From NCBI GenBank assembly GCA_937858455.1, contig CALLYN010000573.1, positions 1 to 5,990 on the forward strand: a DNA stretch of 5,990 bases, read 5' to 3'. Numbering within the stretch: position 1 is the stretch's first letter; the number at the start of each line of letters is the position of its first letter. The position numbers and the translations under genes are program-made. The notes below the pieces were generated by a model, which was not told where the DNA came from, ran no database searches, and saw nothing but the letters and a program-made list of their open reading frames with translations. Positions 1-5,524 of this stretch are shown piece by piece. The DNA comes from an uncultured Kouleothrix sp. Its GTDB lineage: Bacteria; Chloroflexota; Chloroflexia; Chloroflexales; Roseiflexaceae.

Positions 1-1164
1 TTCTACGGCTTCCCGCCCGAGCTCTACCGTTGCCAGTACCCCGCGCCGGGCGACCCCGGCGCGGCGCGCACATTTCTGGAGCCCTTCAGCGGCCAGCCGG
101 CCGGCCCGCAGCCGTGGAAGCCGGCGAGCTGGGATGTGACGGTGCACTCGCGCGATATTGCCACCTGGGAGCAGCTGGAGCCGATCGAGGCGATGCACGG
201 CAGCGACTGCAGCCCCGAGCCGGCGCGGCATATGATCAGCTCGTATGACGAATCCGTGTTTCAGTGCCGCGACCACCTGATGACGGCGATCAAGGCCGAG
301 GGCTACGGCGTGATCTACCTGACGCCAAACCAGATGGTCGATTTCTCGGGCGGCGAGGCAGTGGTCCGCTTCGACCTGAGCACCTTGCGCACCTCGCAGC
401 GCGATTGGGTTGACCTGTGGATCTCGCCGTACCAGGATCAGCTGCAGCTGCCGCTTGAGGACTGGCTGCCCGACCTGCAGGGCGAGCCGCGCAACGCGGT
501 GCATGTGCGCATGGATCTGATGAACAACGGCACAGGCTTTCGCGCGGCGGTGATCAAGAACTTCGCCACGACCGACCTGCCGGGCAATATCGTGGCGTAC
601 GAGAGCGTGCTGACGCCCGATGCGAAGCGCCGCGACACGTTCGAGCTGCGCATCTCGCGGACGCATATCCGGTTTGGTATGCCGGGCTATAACCTGGCGT
701 GGGTCGACGCGAATATCGCCGACCTGGGCTGGGATCGCGGCGTGGTGCAGTTTGGCCACCACTCGTATAACCCGGCCAAATCGGACGGCTGCGGCAGTAT
801 CTGCCAGCCGAATACGTGGCACTGGGACAATATCAGCATCAGCCCGGCGCTGCCGTTCACACTGCTGCGCGCCGACCGCCGGGTGGTGGACCCAACCACG
901 GCGGCAGGCGTGACCTTTGCCGCGCCGGCTCCGGCGAACGCGAACCTGCGCTTCGTGGGCATCGGCAGTGCGATCGAGGCCAGCTTCGACGGCGGCGCGA
1001 CCTGGCAGGCGGCTACGCCGCAGGCGCAGAAGCTGCATGCCGACGACCACTTCAGCTCGTACTGGATGCCTCTTCCGGCCGGCGTGGTGAGCGTGCAGTT
1101 TCGTGGCACCGACTGGTGGGGCGGCAAATGGCAGGTGCGCGACCTGAGCATCTGGGCGCAGTAA
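1..1164 (+). CDS. 3' part of an unrecognised, probably extracellular beta-rich protein
   Basis: The frame is open from the first base to a TAA stop at 1162-1164, giving at least 387 residues. The true start and any signal peptide lie upstream of the window. An internal ATG at 136 is not a convincing start, because the upstream 45 codons read as ordinary protein (FYGFPPELYRCQYP...). No catalytic motif is recognised. The sequence is rich in Trp, Asp, Gly and aromatic residues. It has a TWHWDNISI stretch (nt 814-840) of the kind seen in concanavalin/LamG-like jelly-roll domains, a nearby Cys pair (DGCGSICQPN, nt about 784-813), and a C-terminal FDGGATWQAA segment (about nt 988-1014) resembling an Asp-box turn. 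These traits suggest a secreted carbohydrate-binding or glycoside-hydrolase-associated beta-sandwich protein. That role is inference; the reading frame itself is secure. It converges on lhgO. Confidence 0.8.
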   Translation, partial: FYGFPPELYRCQYPAPGDPGAARTFLEPFSGQPAGPQPWKPASWDVTVHSRDIATWEQLEPIEAMHGSDCSPEPARHMISSYDESVFQCRDHLMTAIKAEGYGVIYLTPNQMVDFSGGEAVVRFDLSTLRTSQRDWVDLWISPYQDQLQLPLEDWLPDLQGEPRNAVHVRMDLMNNGTGFRAAVIKNFATTDLPGNIVAYESVLTPDAKRRDTFELRISRTHIRFGMPGYNLAWVDANIADLGWDRGVVQFGHHSYNPAKSDGCGSICQPNTWHWDNISISPALPFTLLRADRRVVDPTTAAGVTFAAPAPANANLRFVGIGSAIEASFDGGATWQAATPQAQKLHADDHFSSYWMPLPAGVVSVQFRGTDWWGGKWQVRDLSIWAQ

Positions 1165-1185
1165 TCGCAAGCGGGGATAATCAAA

Positions 1186-1218
1186 GCCGGGCGAGCCATA
1201 CTGCGTAGCTCGCCCGGC
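1186..1218. terminator. Hairpin between convergent genes, likely terminator
   Basis: Arms 1186-1196 and 1208-1218 (GCCGGGCGAGC / GCTCGCCCGGC) form a perfect 11-bp stem with an 11-nt loop. It sits in the 74-bp gap between the end of the upstream + gene and the end of lhgO. On the minus strand the stem is followed by TTTGATTAT, a weak U-rich tail, so it suits termination of lhgO better than of the + gene, which has no T run after the stem. Confidence 0.6.
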
Positions 1219-1238
1219 GAGTGTGTTGAGCGGGCAAA

Positions 1239-2468
1239 CTAGAGCGTAAAGACCTTTGCGGCCATATCGCCGATCATCGCGGCGATCGTGAGCGATGATG
1301 TCGCGCCGGGCGATGGCGCGTTGCGTACGTGGATCACCGGGCCTTCCTGGTGGAACACGAAATCGTCGACCATGCTGCCGTCGGGGGCGAGCGCCTGGGC
1401 GCGAATGCCAGCCGGGCCAGGCACCACGCCATCGGCGGTGATTGCGGGGACGAAGCGCTGCACCGAGGCCACGAACAGCTGCTTGCTCCAATCGCGCACC
1501 ATTTCGTCCATCCCGACGCGCCAGTAGCTACGCGCCAGGCGCTGGAAACCGCGATAGCCAAGCGCGTCGGCCAGATCGGGCAGGTTGACATCCCAGCGCT
1601 GGTAGCCCTCGCGGCCGAACGCCAGCACGGCGTTGGGGCCGAGCCACATCGATCCGTCGATCTTCAGCGTCGAGTGGACGCCCAGGAACGGGAAGGCCGG
1701 GTCGGGCACCGGGTAGATCAGCGCGTTGATCAGGTGGCGCTGCGACGGCGCGAGGATGTAGTAGTCGCCGCGAAACGGCACGATCCGGGGCTCGCGCGGG
1801 GCGCCGCTGAGCGCAGCCATGCGGTCGGAATAGACGCCGGCGCAGGTGATCAGGTAGCGCGTCTCGATCATGCCGGCCGGGCAATCGACCCAGACGCGGC
1901 CGCCGGTATTGGCGATCTGGCGGACCTCGTAGCCGGTGAGCACCTCGCCGCCCATGGCGCGGATATCGGCGGCGTAGGCATCGGCGACGCGGCGGTAGTC
2001 GACGATCGCGGTGCTTGGCGAGTAGATCGCCTCAAGGCCAGTGGCGTGCGGCTCGATCTCGCGCAGCCGCTCGGGGCCGATCAGCTCAAGGTCGGGGATG
2101 CCATTGGCCAGGCCGCGCTGGTAGAGCTCGTGCAGGCGCGGCAGCTCGCCGGGGGTGGTGGCGACGACAACTTTGCCGCAGACGTTAACCGGAATGTTGC
2201 GCTCCTCGCAGTAGTGCTTCATGGCGGCGGCGCCCTGCACGCACAGGCGGGCTTTGAGCGAGCCAGGCTTGTAGTACAGGCCGGAGTGGATCACCCCGCT
2301 GTTGCGGCCAGTCTGGTGCTGGGCGATCGCCGGCTCTTTGTCGAGCACGGCGAGGCGCAGCTTTGGGTAGCGCAGCAGCAGCTCGCGCGCCGTTGCAAGC
2401 CCGACGATACCAGCGCCGACGATCGCGAGGTCGACGCGGCGGTCGCTTTCGTTTCCTACGTGGCTCAT
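1239..2468 (-). CDS. lhgO: L-2-hydroxyglutarate oxidase/dehydrogenase (FAD-dependent)
   Basis: This protein oxidises L-2-hydroxyglutarate to 2-oxoglutarate; known LhgO enzymes use FAD and pass electrons to the quinone pool or to oxygen. The ATG at 2468 gives 409 residues, close to the roughly 420 of E. coli LhgO. A Rossmann GxGxxG motif (GAGIVG, residues 18-23) lies near the N-terminus. It is followed by the family signature HQTGRNSGVIHSGLYY (51-66), and the C-terminus carries the FAD-contacting NAPSPGATSS segment (383-392). This is the DAO superfamily architecture. An in-frame ATG at 2516 would add 16 residues, but it has no Shine-Dalgarno and the extra residues are not family-like. The ATG at 2468 has AAGGA 11 nt upstream. 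The gene is divergent from the PAP2 gene and stands alone on its strand. Other FAD glycerol-3-phosphate-dehydrogenase-like oxidases are less likely given the GRNSGVIHSGLYY match. Confidence 0.9.
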   Translation of the reverse strand: MSHVGNESDRRVDLAIVGAGIVGLATARELLLRYPKLRLAVLDKEPAIAQHQTGRNSGVIHSGLYYKPGSLKARLCVQGAAAMKHYCEERNIPVNVCGKVVVATTPGELPRLHELYQRGLANGIPDLELIGPERLREIEPHATGLEAIYSPSTAIVDYRRVADAYAADIRAMGGEVLTGYEVRQIANTGGRVWVDCPAGMIETRYLITCAGVYSDRMAALSGAPREPRIVPFRGDYYILAPSQRHLINALIYPVPDPAFPFLGVHSTLKIDGSMWLGPNAVLAFGREGYQRWDVNLPDLADALGYRGFQRLARSYWRVGMDEMVRDWSKQLFVASVQRFVPAITADGVVPGPAGIRAQALAPDGSMVDDFVFHQEGPVIHVRNAPSPGATSSLTIAAMIGDMAAKVFTL

Positions 2469-2562
2469 GATCGTACGATTCCTTGTGCTTTTTTCAGAAT
2501 CTGGTACTGTTAACATTTATTATGGTGTTCTCGTTGAATATAACGCCGTTGAGGAGTAGATG
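2469..2562. promoter_or_regulatory. Divergent promoter region of lhgO and the PAP2 gene
   Basis: This 94-bp spacer is clearly richer in A/T than its surroundings and must hold the promoters for both genes. On the + strand TTAACA (2510-2515, one mismatch to the -35 consensus) is followed after 18 bp by TTGAAT (2534-2539, 4/6 to -10). A better -10, TATAAC (2539-2544), lacks a well-spaced -35. On the minus strand CATAAT-like hexamers lie near 2517-2525, again without a convincing -35. Two short palindromes, TGTTAACA (2508-2515) and ATCGTACGAT (2470-2479), could be operator half-sites or chance. Confidence 0.45.
2551..2556 (+). promoter_or_regulatory. Shine-Dalgarno deciding the PAP2 gene start
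   Basis: GAGGAG lies 3 nt before the ATG at 2560 and 6 nt before the immediately following ATG at 2563. The second spacing is the more usual, so 2563 is the preferred start. The two differ by one methionine only. Confidence 0.7.
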
Positions 2563-3195
2563 ATGCGGTCTCGTTCAATGCTTGCACTCTGGCTGCTGAT
2601 CGCACTGATAAGTATAATCGGCTTTGGCGCGCTGGCTGCGATGGTACACCGGCCGGGCTTCACGCAGCAAGATTTCGCGATGACTCAGCGTATGCATGCG
2701 GACAATGGCGGCGGCTACGAGAGCGTGCTGCTGATCATTGGCGAATTTGGCCGTTCGATCCTGGTGTTTCTGATGCTTGAGCTGGTGGTGTGGCTGTGGC
2801 TGCAGCGCCGGCTTCGCGACCTGGCCATACTGCTGGCGGTGGTGGGCGGCGGGTTTGTTGCCAACTACGCGGCGCGGCAGCTGATGGCCGCGCCACGGCT
2901 GCCGTTGCACGCGCCGTTTGTGCTATGGCGCGACACCGGCTTCCCCAGCGGGCACGCGATGATGGCGACGATCACATATGGGCTTCTGCTGTGGGCAGTA
3001 TTTCCCCGCATCCCGCGCCAGCAGCGTGGCGCGGCGCTGGCCGGCGTGGTGGCGCTGGTGCTGCTGGTGGGCTATACGCGGCTATACTTCGGCGAGCACT
3101 ACCTGAGCGATGTGGCAGGCGGCTACGCGCTTGGCCTGGCGTGGCTGGCGGCTTGCCTGGCCGCGCTAGGATGGTGGGGTGGCCAGCGCAGCTAG
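2563..3195 (+). CDS. PAP2-family membrane phosphatase (lipid pyrophosphate phosphatase-like)
   Basis: This is a multi-pass membrane protein of 210 residues, a typical length for bacterial PAP2 enzymes. Numbered from the ATG at 2560, an N-terminal hydrophobic segment lies at about 8-28, followed by an extracytoplasmic stretch and further helices near 55-80, 88-103, 132-148, 158-171 and 187-205. The three phosphatase motifs are in order: R106-x6-R113 (motif 1), PSGH at 129-132 (motif 2) and TR-x5-H-x3-D at 173-184, with H180 and D184 as the catalytic pair (motif 3). Motif 1 has Arg in place of the usual Lys and reads RLP rather than RP; motif 3 has Thr in place of Ser. Known relatives hydrolyse undecaprenyl pyrophosphate or phosphatidic/phosphatidylglycerol phosphates at the outer membrane face. 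The substrate here cannot be told from sequence. It is transcribed alone and ends at a strong terminator. Confidence 0.88.
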   Translation: MRSRSMLALWLLIALISIIGFGALAAMVHRPGFTQQDFAMTQRMHADNGGGYESVLLIIGEFGRSILVFLMLELVVWLWLQRRLRDLAILLAVVGGGFVANYAARQLMAAPRLPLHAPFVLWRDTGFPSGHAMMATITYGLLLWAVFPRIPRQQRGAALAGVVALVLLVGYTRLYFGEHYLSDVAGGYALGLAWLAACLAALGWWGGQRS

Positions 3196-3198
3196 CAT

Positions 3199-3245
3199 GC
3201 AGCAAAACCTCGGGCGCGGCTTTGCCGCGCCCGAGGTTTTGTTGC
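3199..3245. terminator. Strong bidirectional intrinsic terminator
   Basis: Arms 3203-3219 and 3225-3241 are perfectly complementary over 17 bp, with CAAAACC at the left base and GGTTTTG at the right base. Adding the C3220-G3224 pair gives an 18-bp stem with a TTT loop. A short outer extension (3199-3202 with 3242-3245, one G-T) is possible. A-runs on the left and T-runs on the right give a U tract to transcripts from either side. This suits its place between the convergent PAP2 gene (stop at 3195) and msrQ (stop at 3308). Confidence 0.88.
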
Positions 3246-3307
3246 CGTGCGCAATGCCCGGCGAAGCTCCATTCAAGCGAACGGATGCCGAACAATCGCC
3301 AGATGGC

Positions 3308-3985
3308 TCAGCGCGCGATACGGGCGCGCAGCGACGCGGCTGCGCGGCGTACGGGCGCCAGCCGCAACGCCAGCAGCAGCGCGAGAATTGCGCCGTACAC
3401 CAGCGGCTCGCGGATGTCGGCCTTGACAAGCCAGACGAAATGCACCACTGCCAGGATTGCGGCCAGGTAGACCAGCCGGTGCAGCTGCTTCCAGCGCTTC
3501 CCGAGCCGGCGCATCCAGCCTTTTGTCGAAGTAGCGGCGAGCGGCAGCAGCAGCAGAAAGGCCGCGAAGCCCACCAGCACGTAGCGCTTTTCGGCGATCG
3601 TCTGCTGGATGAGGCCCCAGTCGAGGCCATAATCGAGCACTGCGAAGATCAGCAGGTGCAGGCAGACGTAGAAGAACGCGTAGAGCCCAAGCGGGCGGCG
3701 CGACGGCAGCACGAACTTGAGGCCGAACAGCGTGTTCAGCGGGGTGCAGACGAGCGAGAGTACCAGCAGCGTGATCGCCGTTTTGCCGGTGCGGAAGGTG
3801 ATATCCTGGATCGGGTTGGCCGTCAGGTGCCCGCGATAGGCATCCCACACGATCAGCGCGAGCGGGATGAGCGCACCGATATGCACTGCAATGCGCAGCC
3901 AGGTGGCTGGCGCGATACCCAGCGGCGCGAAACGCGCCTTGCTGGCGGCCGAGGCAGTCGTTTTTTTCAGCGGCGTAGCAGACAT
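3308..3985 (-). CDS. msrQ: MsrQ, haem-binding membrane subunit of methionine sulfoxide reductase MsrPQ
   Basis: MsrQ (YedZ family) is a b-type haem membrane protein that carries electrons from the quinone pool (or a flavin reductase) to MsrP. From the ATG at 3985 it has 225 residues, against 211 in E. coli, with a basic N-terminal extension. Six hydrophobic helices are visible: about 28-50, 67-84, 98-118, 134-153, 169-187 and 194-211. The haem-ligand candidates are H110 in the third helix (CLHLL) and H169 and H182 in the fifth. The 13-residue spacing of the last pair matches that of the two E. coli ligands. A GTG at 4003 in the same frame would add six residues. The ATG is preferred because AGAGAAAG lies just upstream of it. 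It follows msrP on the same strand after a 94-nt gap and ends at TGA before the bidirectional terminator. Confidence 0.92.
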   Translation of the reverse strand: MSATPLKKTTASAASKARFAPLGIAPATWLRIAVHIGALIPLALIVWDAYRGHLTANPIQDITFRTGKTAITLLVLSLVCTPLNTLFGLKFVLPSRRPLGLYAFFYVCLHLLIFAVLDYGLDWGLIQQTIAEKRYVLVGFAAFLLLLPLAATSTKGWMRRLGKRWKQLHRLVYLAAILAVVHFVWLVKADIREPLVYGAILALLLALRLAPVRRAAASLRARIAR

Positions 3986-4005
3986 AAGCTTTCTCTGAGG
4001 CACGG

Positions 4006-4053
4006 AGCGCGCGCAAAGCGGCTAGATGGTTTCGGCCTGGCGTTGTGCGCGCT
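4006..4053 (-). other. Imperfect hairpin in the msrP-msrQ spacer
   Basis: Arms 4006-4016 and 4043-4053 are complementary over 11 bp with one non-Watson-Crick position (G4013/T4046) and a 26-nt loop. In the msrPQ message this is an A-C mismatch interrupting a GC-rich stem, with 7 bp on one side and 3 bp on the other. It lies about 20 nt upstream of the msrQ start and could influence message stability or relative translation. The loop is long and the GC content high, so chance is possible. Confidence 0.3.
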
Positions 4054-4079
4054 GCGTAGGAAGAATGCCAGATAGGCGC

Positions 4080-5033
4080 CTAGTAGTTGGCGCGCAGATC
4101 CATGTTGGTATAGAGCTGAGCGACTTTGTCGGCGTAGCCATTGAACGGCAGCGTTTTACGGCGCGATAGCTCGCCAATACGCCGCTCGGTAGCTTGCGAC
4201 CATCGCGGATGCGGCACAGCCGGGTTGACGTTGGCGAAGAAGCCGTACTCGTTTGGCGCGGCGGCCATCCACAGGCTGGTTGGCTGGTCGGCCACCAGGT
4301 CGATCTTCACGATCGCCTTGATGCTCTTGAAGCCATACTTCCAGGGCACCGCCAGGCGCAGCGGCGCGCCGTTCTGGGGCAGCGCGGGCTTGCCGTACAC
4401 GCCGGTGACCAGCAGCGCCAGGTCGTTCATGGCCTCATCGAGGCGCAGCCCCTCGACGTACGGCCAGGTGTACCAGCCGCTCTGCTGGCCGGGCATCTCC
4501 TCGGGGCGCATGATGCTCTCGAAGCGCACATACTTCGCGCCCGCGGCCGGCTCGGCGTCCTTCAGCAGCTTGTTCAGTGCGAAGCCGGTCCAGGGGATGA
4601 CCATTGACCAGCCCTCGACGCAGCGGTGGCGATAGACATGCTCCTCCTGGGGGTAGCGCTTCAGCAGATCCTCGATCGCGATCTTCTGAGGCTTGTTGAC
4701 CATCCCGCCAACCTCGAGCGTCCACGGCGTGGTTTTAAAGTTCTGGGCCAGCGTCGCGACGCCCTCTTTATCGGTGGTGAACTCGTAGTAGTTATTGTAG
4801 CCGGTGACTGCGTCGAAAGGCGTGAGCGCATCGCCCAGCTCGTCGGTGGTGCCTTTGGTGGCGCCTGGCGCTGGTGTAGCGGCATTTGCGCCGGGCGCGG
4901 CCGGGGTGCTAGTGGTGCCGCAGGCGGCGAGTGCCAATGCGCCAAGCGAGAGCGCGCCCGCGCTGCGGATGAACTGGCGGCGCGTGCGAAACAGGTGCTC
5001 GGGCGTGATCTCGGAGGTGAGAATTGTATCCAT
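4080..5033 (-). CDS. msrP: MsrP, molybdopterin methionine sulfoxide reductase catalytic subunit (Tat lipoprotein)
   Basis: MsrP (YedY) reduces methionine sulfoxide in proteins outside the cytoplasm, using a molybdopterin cofactor and electrons from MsrQ. The protein has 317 residues, against 334 in E. coli. The N-terminus carries a twin-arginine signal, R18-R19-Q-F-I-R, then a hydrophobic stretch ending in LALAAC with C38 as a lipobox cysteine. An Ala/Pro/Thr/Gly linker follows to about 62. The sulfite-oxidase-like molybdopterin fold covers roughly 80-300, with family signatures NNYYEF (80-85), RHRCVEGW containing C138 (the expected Mo ligand), RPEEMPGQ (about 176-183) and [10 protein letters not shown] (230-239). 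The start is supported by AAAGGGAG at 5041-5048, 7 nt upstream. The predicted lipid anchor is unlike the soluble periplasmic E. coli enzyme. msrQ lies downstream, and the pair is very likely one transcript. Confidence 0.95.
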   Translation of the reverse strand: MDTILTSEITPEHLFRTRRQFIRSAGALSLGALALAACGTTSTPAAPGANAATPAPGATKGTTDELGDALTPFDAVTGYNNYYEFTTDKEGVATLAQNFKTTPWTLEVGGMVNKPQKIAIEDLLKRYPQEEHVYRHRCVEGWSMVIPWTGFALNKLLKDAEPAAGAKYVRFESIMRPEEMPGQQSGWYTWPYVEGLRLDEAMNDLALLVTGVYGKPALPQNGAPLRLAVPWKYGFKSIKAIVKIDLVADQPTSLWMAAAPNEYGFFANVNPAVPHPRWSQATERRIGELSRRKTLPFNGYADKVAQLYTNMDLRANY

Positions 5034-5040
5034 GGTTATG

Positions 5041-5048
5041 CTCCCTTT
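5041..5048 (-). promoter_or_regulatory. Ribosome binding site of msrP
   Basis: AAAGGGAG on the minus strand lies 7 nt before the ATG at 5033. It fixes the msrP start and so confirms that the twin-arginine signal is part of the protein. Confidence 0.75.
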
Positions 5049-5073
5049 GAGCTAGCATTTGTGTACCAGGAAG

Positions 5074-5101
5074 ACTATAGCCGGCGATTATTAGGCAGAA
5101 A
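5074..5101 (-). promoter_or_regulatory. Candidate msrPQ promoter
   Basis: Reading the minus strand, TATAGT (5079-5074, 5/6 to the -10 consensus) is preceded after 16 bp by TTTCTG (5101-5096, a poor -35). Transcription would start near 5067 and give a leader of about 35 nt containing the msrP ribosome binding site. The surrounding sequence is AT-richer than average. The weak -35 could point to an activator or an alternative sigma factor, but no operator is recognised. Confidence 0.4.
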
Positions 5102-5229
5102 TAACGGAAATCTTACAGGCCGAGCAAGCTTTATTGCGGCGTAGTGTGCGATGCCCAGCATGAACCAATCCTGCGCGCCAGCTCTGCCGCAGGCGAAATG
5201 CACCGCTTCGAGAAGCCGAACAACGCAAC

Positions 5230-5238
5230 TGCTACTAT
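5230..5238 (+). promoter_or_regulatory. Possible extended -10 element reading into the 151-bp element
   Basis: TGC-TACTAT on the + strand fits an extended -10 (TGn plus a 4/6 hexamer), overlapped by TATAAA at 5236-5241. No -35 is visible at proper spacing. A start near 5245-5248 would put the 5' end of a transcript at the very beginning of the structured element at 5252. This is weak evidence; AT-rich sequence in a GC-rich genome gives such matches by chance. Confidence 0.2.
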
Positions 5239-5270
5239 AAATAGATACGAGTTACGCGGTGGGGGTTCGT

Positions 5271-5287
5271 GGGCGGCTTTGCCGCCC
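5271..5287. repeat. Hairpin 1 of the 151-bp element
   Basis: GGGCGGC / GCCGCCC form a perfect 7-bp stem with a TTT loop. The central 13 bases (5273-5285) are identical to the tip of the terminator hairpin at 3216-3228. No T-run follows the stem. Confidence 0.6.
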
Positions 5288-5297
5288 CGAGAACTTC

Positions 5298-5345
5298 CTT
5301 TTTGGCTGGTCGCGGCCACCGCCGTGGTCGCGACCAGCCAAAAAG
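5298..5345. repeat. Long 22-bp inverted repeat, hairpin 2 of the element
   Basis: Arms 5298-5319 and 5324-5345 pair over 22 bp around the loop CGCC. The only exception to Watson-Crick pairing is G5315-T5328, a G-U wobble in + strand RNA and an A-C mismatch in minus-strand RNA. The base of the stem has T-run left and A-run right, the opposite of an intrinsic terminator, so termination is not the obvious role. Confidence 0.75.
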
Positions 5346-5352
5346 AGTGATT

Positions 5353-5374
5353 TTGGAGGGCTTGCGCCCTCCAA
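5353..5374. repeat. Hairpin 3 of the 151-bp element
   Basis: TTGGAGGGC / GCCCTCCAA form a perfect 9-bp stem with the loop TTGC. It lies 7 nt after hairpin 2. Confidence 0.6.
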
Positions 5375-5473
5375 GCCTCCCACGCGCGAGGACACCGCGT
5401 AAGCCCTGTAATTGATATACGAAGCGGCGAGCGGGGAAGATCTGCCGCCAGGGTGGCGCAGCGTAGGGGCTAG

Positions 5474-5503
5474 GCCCGCGCCGCGCGTACGCGCGGCGCG
5501 GGC
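5474..5503. terminator. 30-bp perfect palindrome downstream of the small 'virulence factor' family gene
   Basis: The sequence 5474-5503 is fully self-complementary about the TA at 5488-5489, all G and C except that centre. It lies 21 bp beyond the stop codon of the gene ending at 5525, where a terminator is expected. No T-run follows on the minus strand (the next bases read CTAGCCCC), so it would be a tail-less terminator or 3'-end-stabilising hairpin. As a perfect DNA palindrome it could also be a dimeric-protein binding site. Confidence 0.5.
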
Positions 5504-5524
5504 GGGTTGCGTGGGGCGAGTGGG

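Larger units (their letters stand above)
5252..5402. repeat. 151-bp palindromic element with 10-bp terminal inverted repeats and three hairpins
   Basis: The ends TTACGCGGTG (5252-5261) and CACCGCGTAA (5393-5402) are perfect 10-bp inverted repeats. Between them lie three hairpins in a row: 7 bp with a TTT loop (5271-5287), 22 bp with a 4-nt loop (5298-5345), and 9 bp with a 4-nt loop (5353-5374). The whole can close as an outer stem with three arms. An alternative outer stem (5255-5265 with 5377-5386, one bulge and one G-T) is also possible. No coding sequence is credible inside it and no clean target-site duplication flanks it. It could be a MITE-like or REP-like dispersed element or a structured RNA. 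It lies about 220-370 bp upstream of msrP. Confidence 0.65.

Noticed and set aside
1329..2513. A 394-codon open frame on the + strand across lhgO
   Set aside because: It is antisense to a clearly recognisable LhgO, has low-complexity Ala/Asp/His/Gly composition typical of the opposite frame of GC-rich genes, and has no ribosome binding site or family resemblance.
3179..4075. Long + strand and alternative minus-strand frames across msrQ
   Set aside because: They overlap msrQ, which has six helices and matching haem ligands. Their translations are Arg/Gln/Ala-rich without domain features, and the + frame runs through the strong terminator.
5236..5241. TATAAA as a full sigma-70 promoter
   Set aside because: No -35-like hexamer lies 16-18 bp upstream; kept only as a weak extended -10 candidate using the overlapping TGC-TACTAT.
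5298..5345. The 22-bp hairpin as an intrinsic terminator
   Set aside because: It has T-run then A-run at its base, so neither strand provides a U tract after the stem.
5144..5350. A 68-codon + strand open frame over the structured element
   Set aside because: Most of it translates hairpin arms, there is no ribosome binding site, and the sequence is better explained as inverted repeats.
5271..5374. The three hairpins read as a CRISPR array
   Set aside because: The three stems differ in sequence and length and there are no regularly spaced direct repeats.
5248..5390. CGAG at 5248-5251 and 5387-5390 as a target-site duplication
   Set aside because: Only 4 bp, not flush with the terminal repeats, and the right copy lies inside the element.
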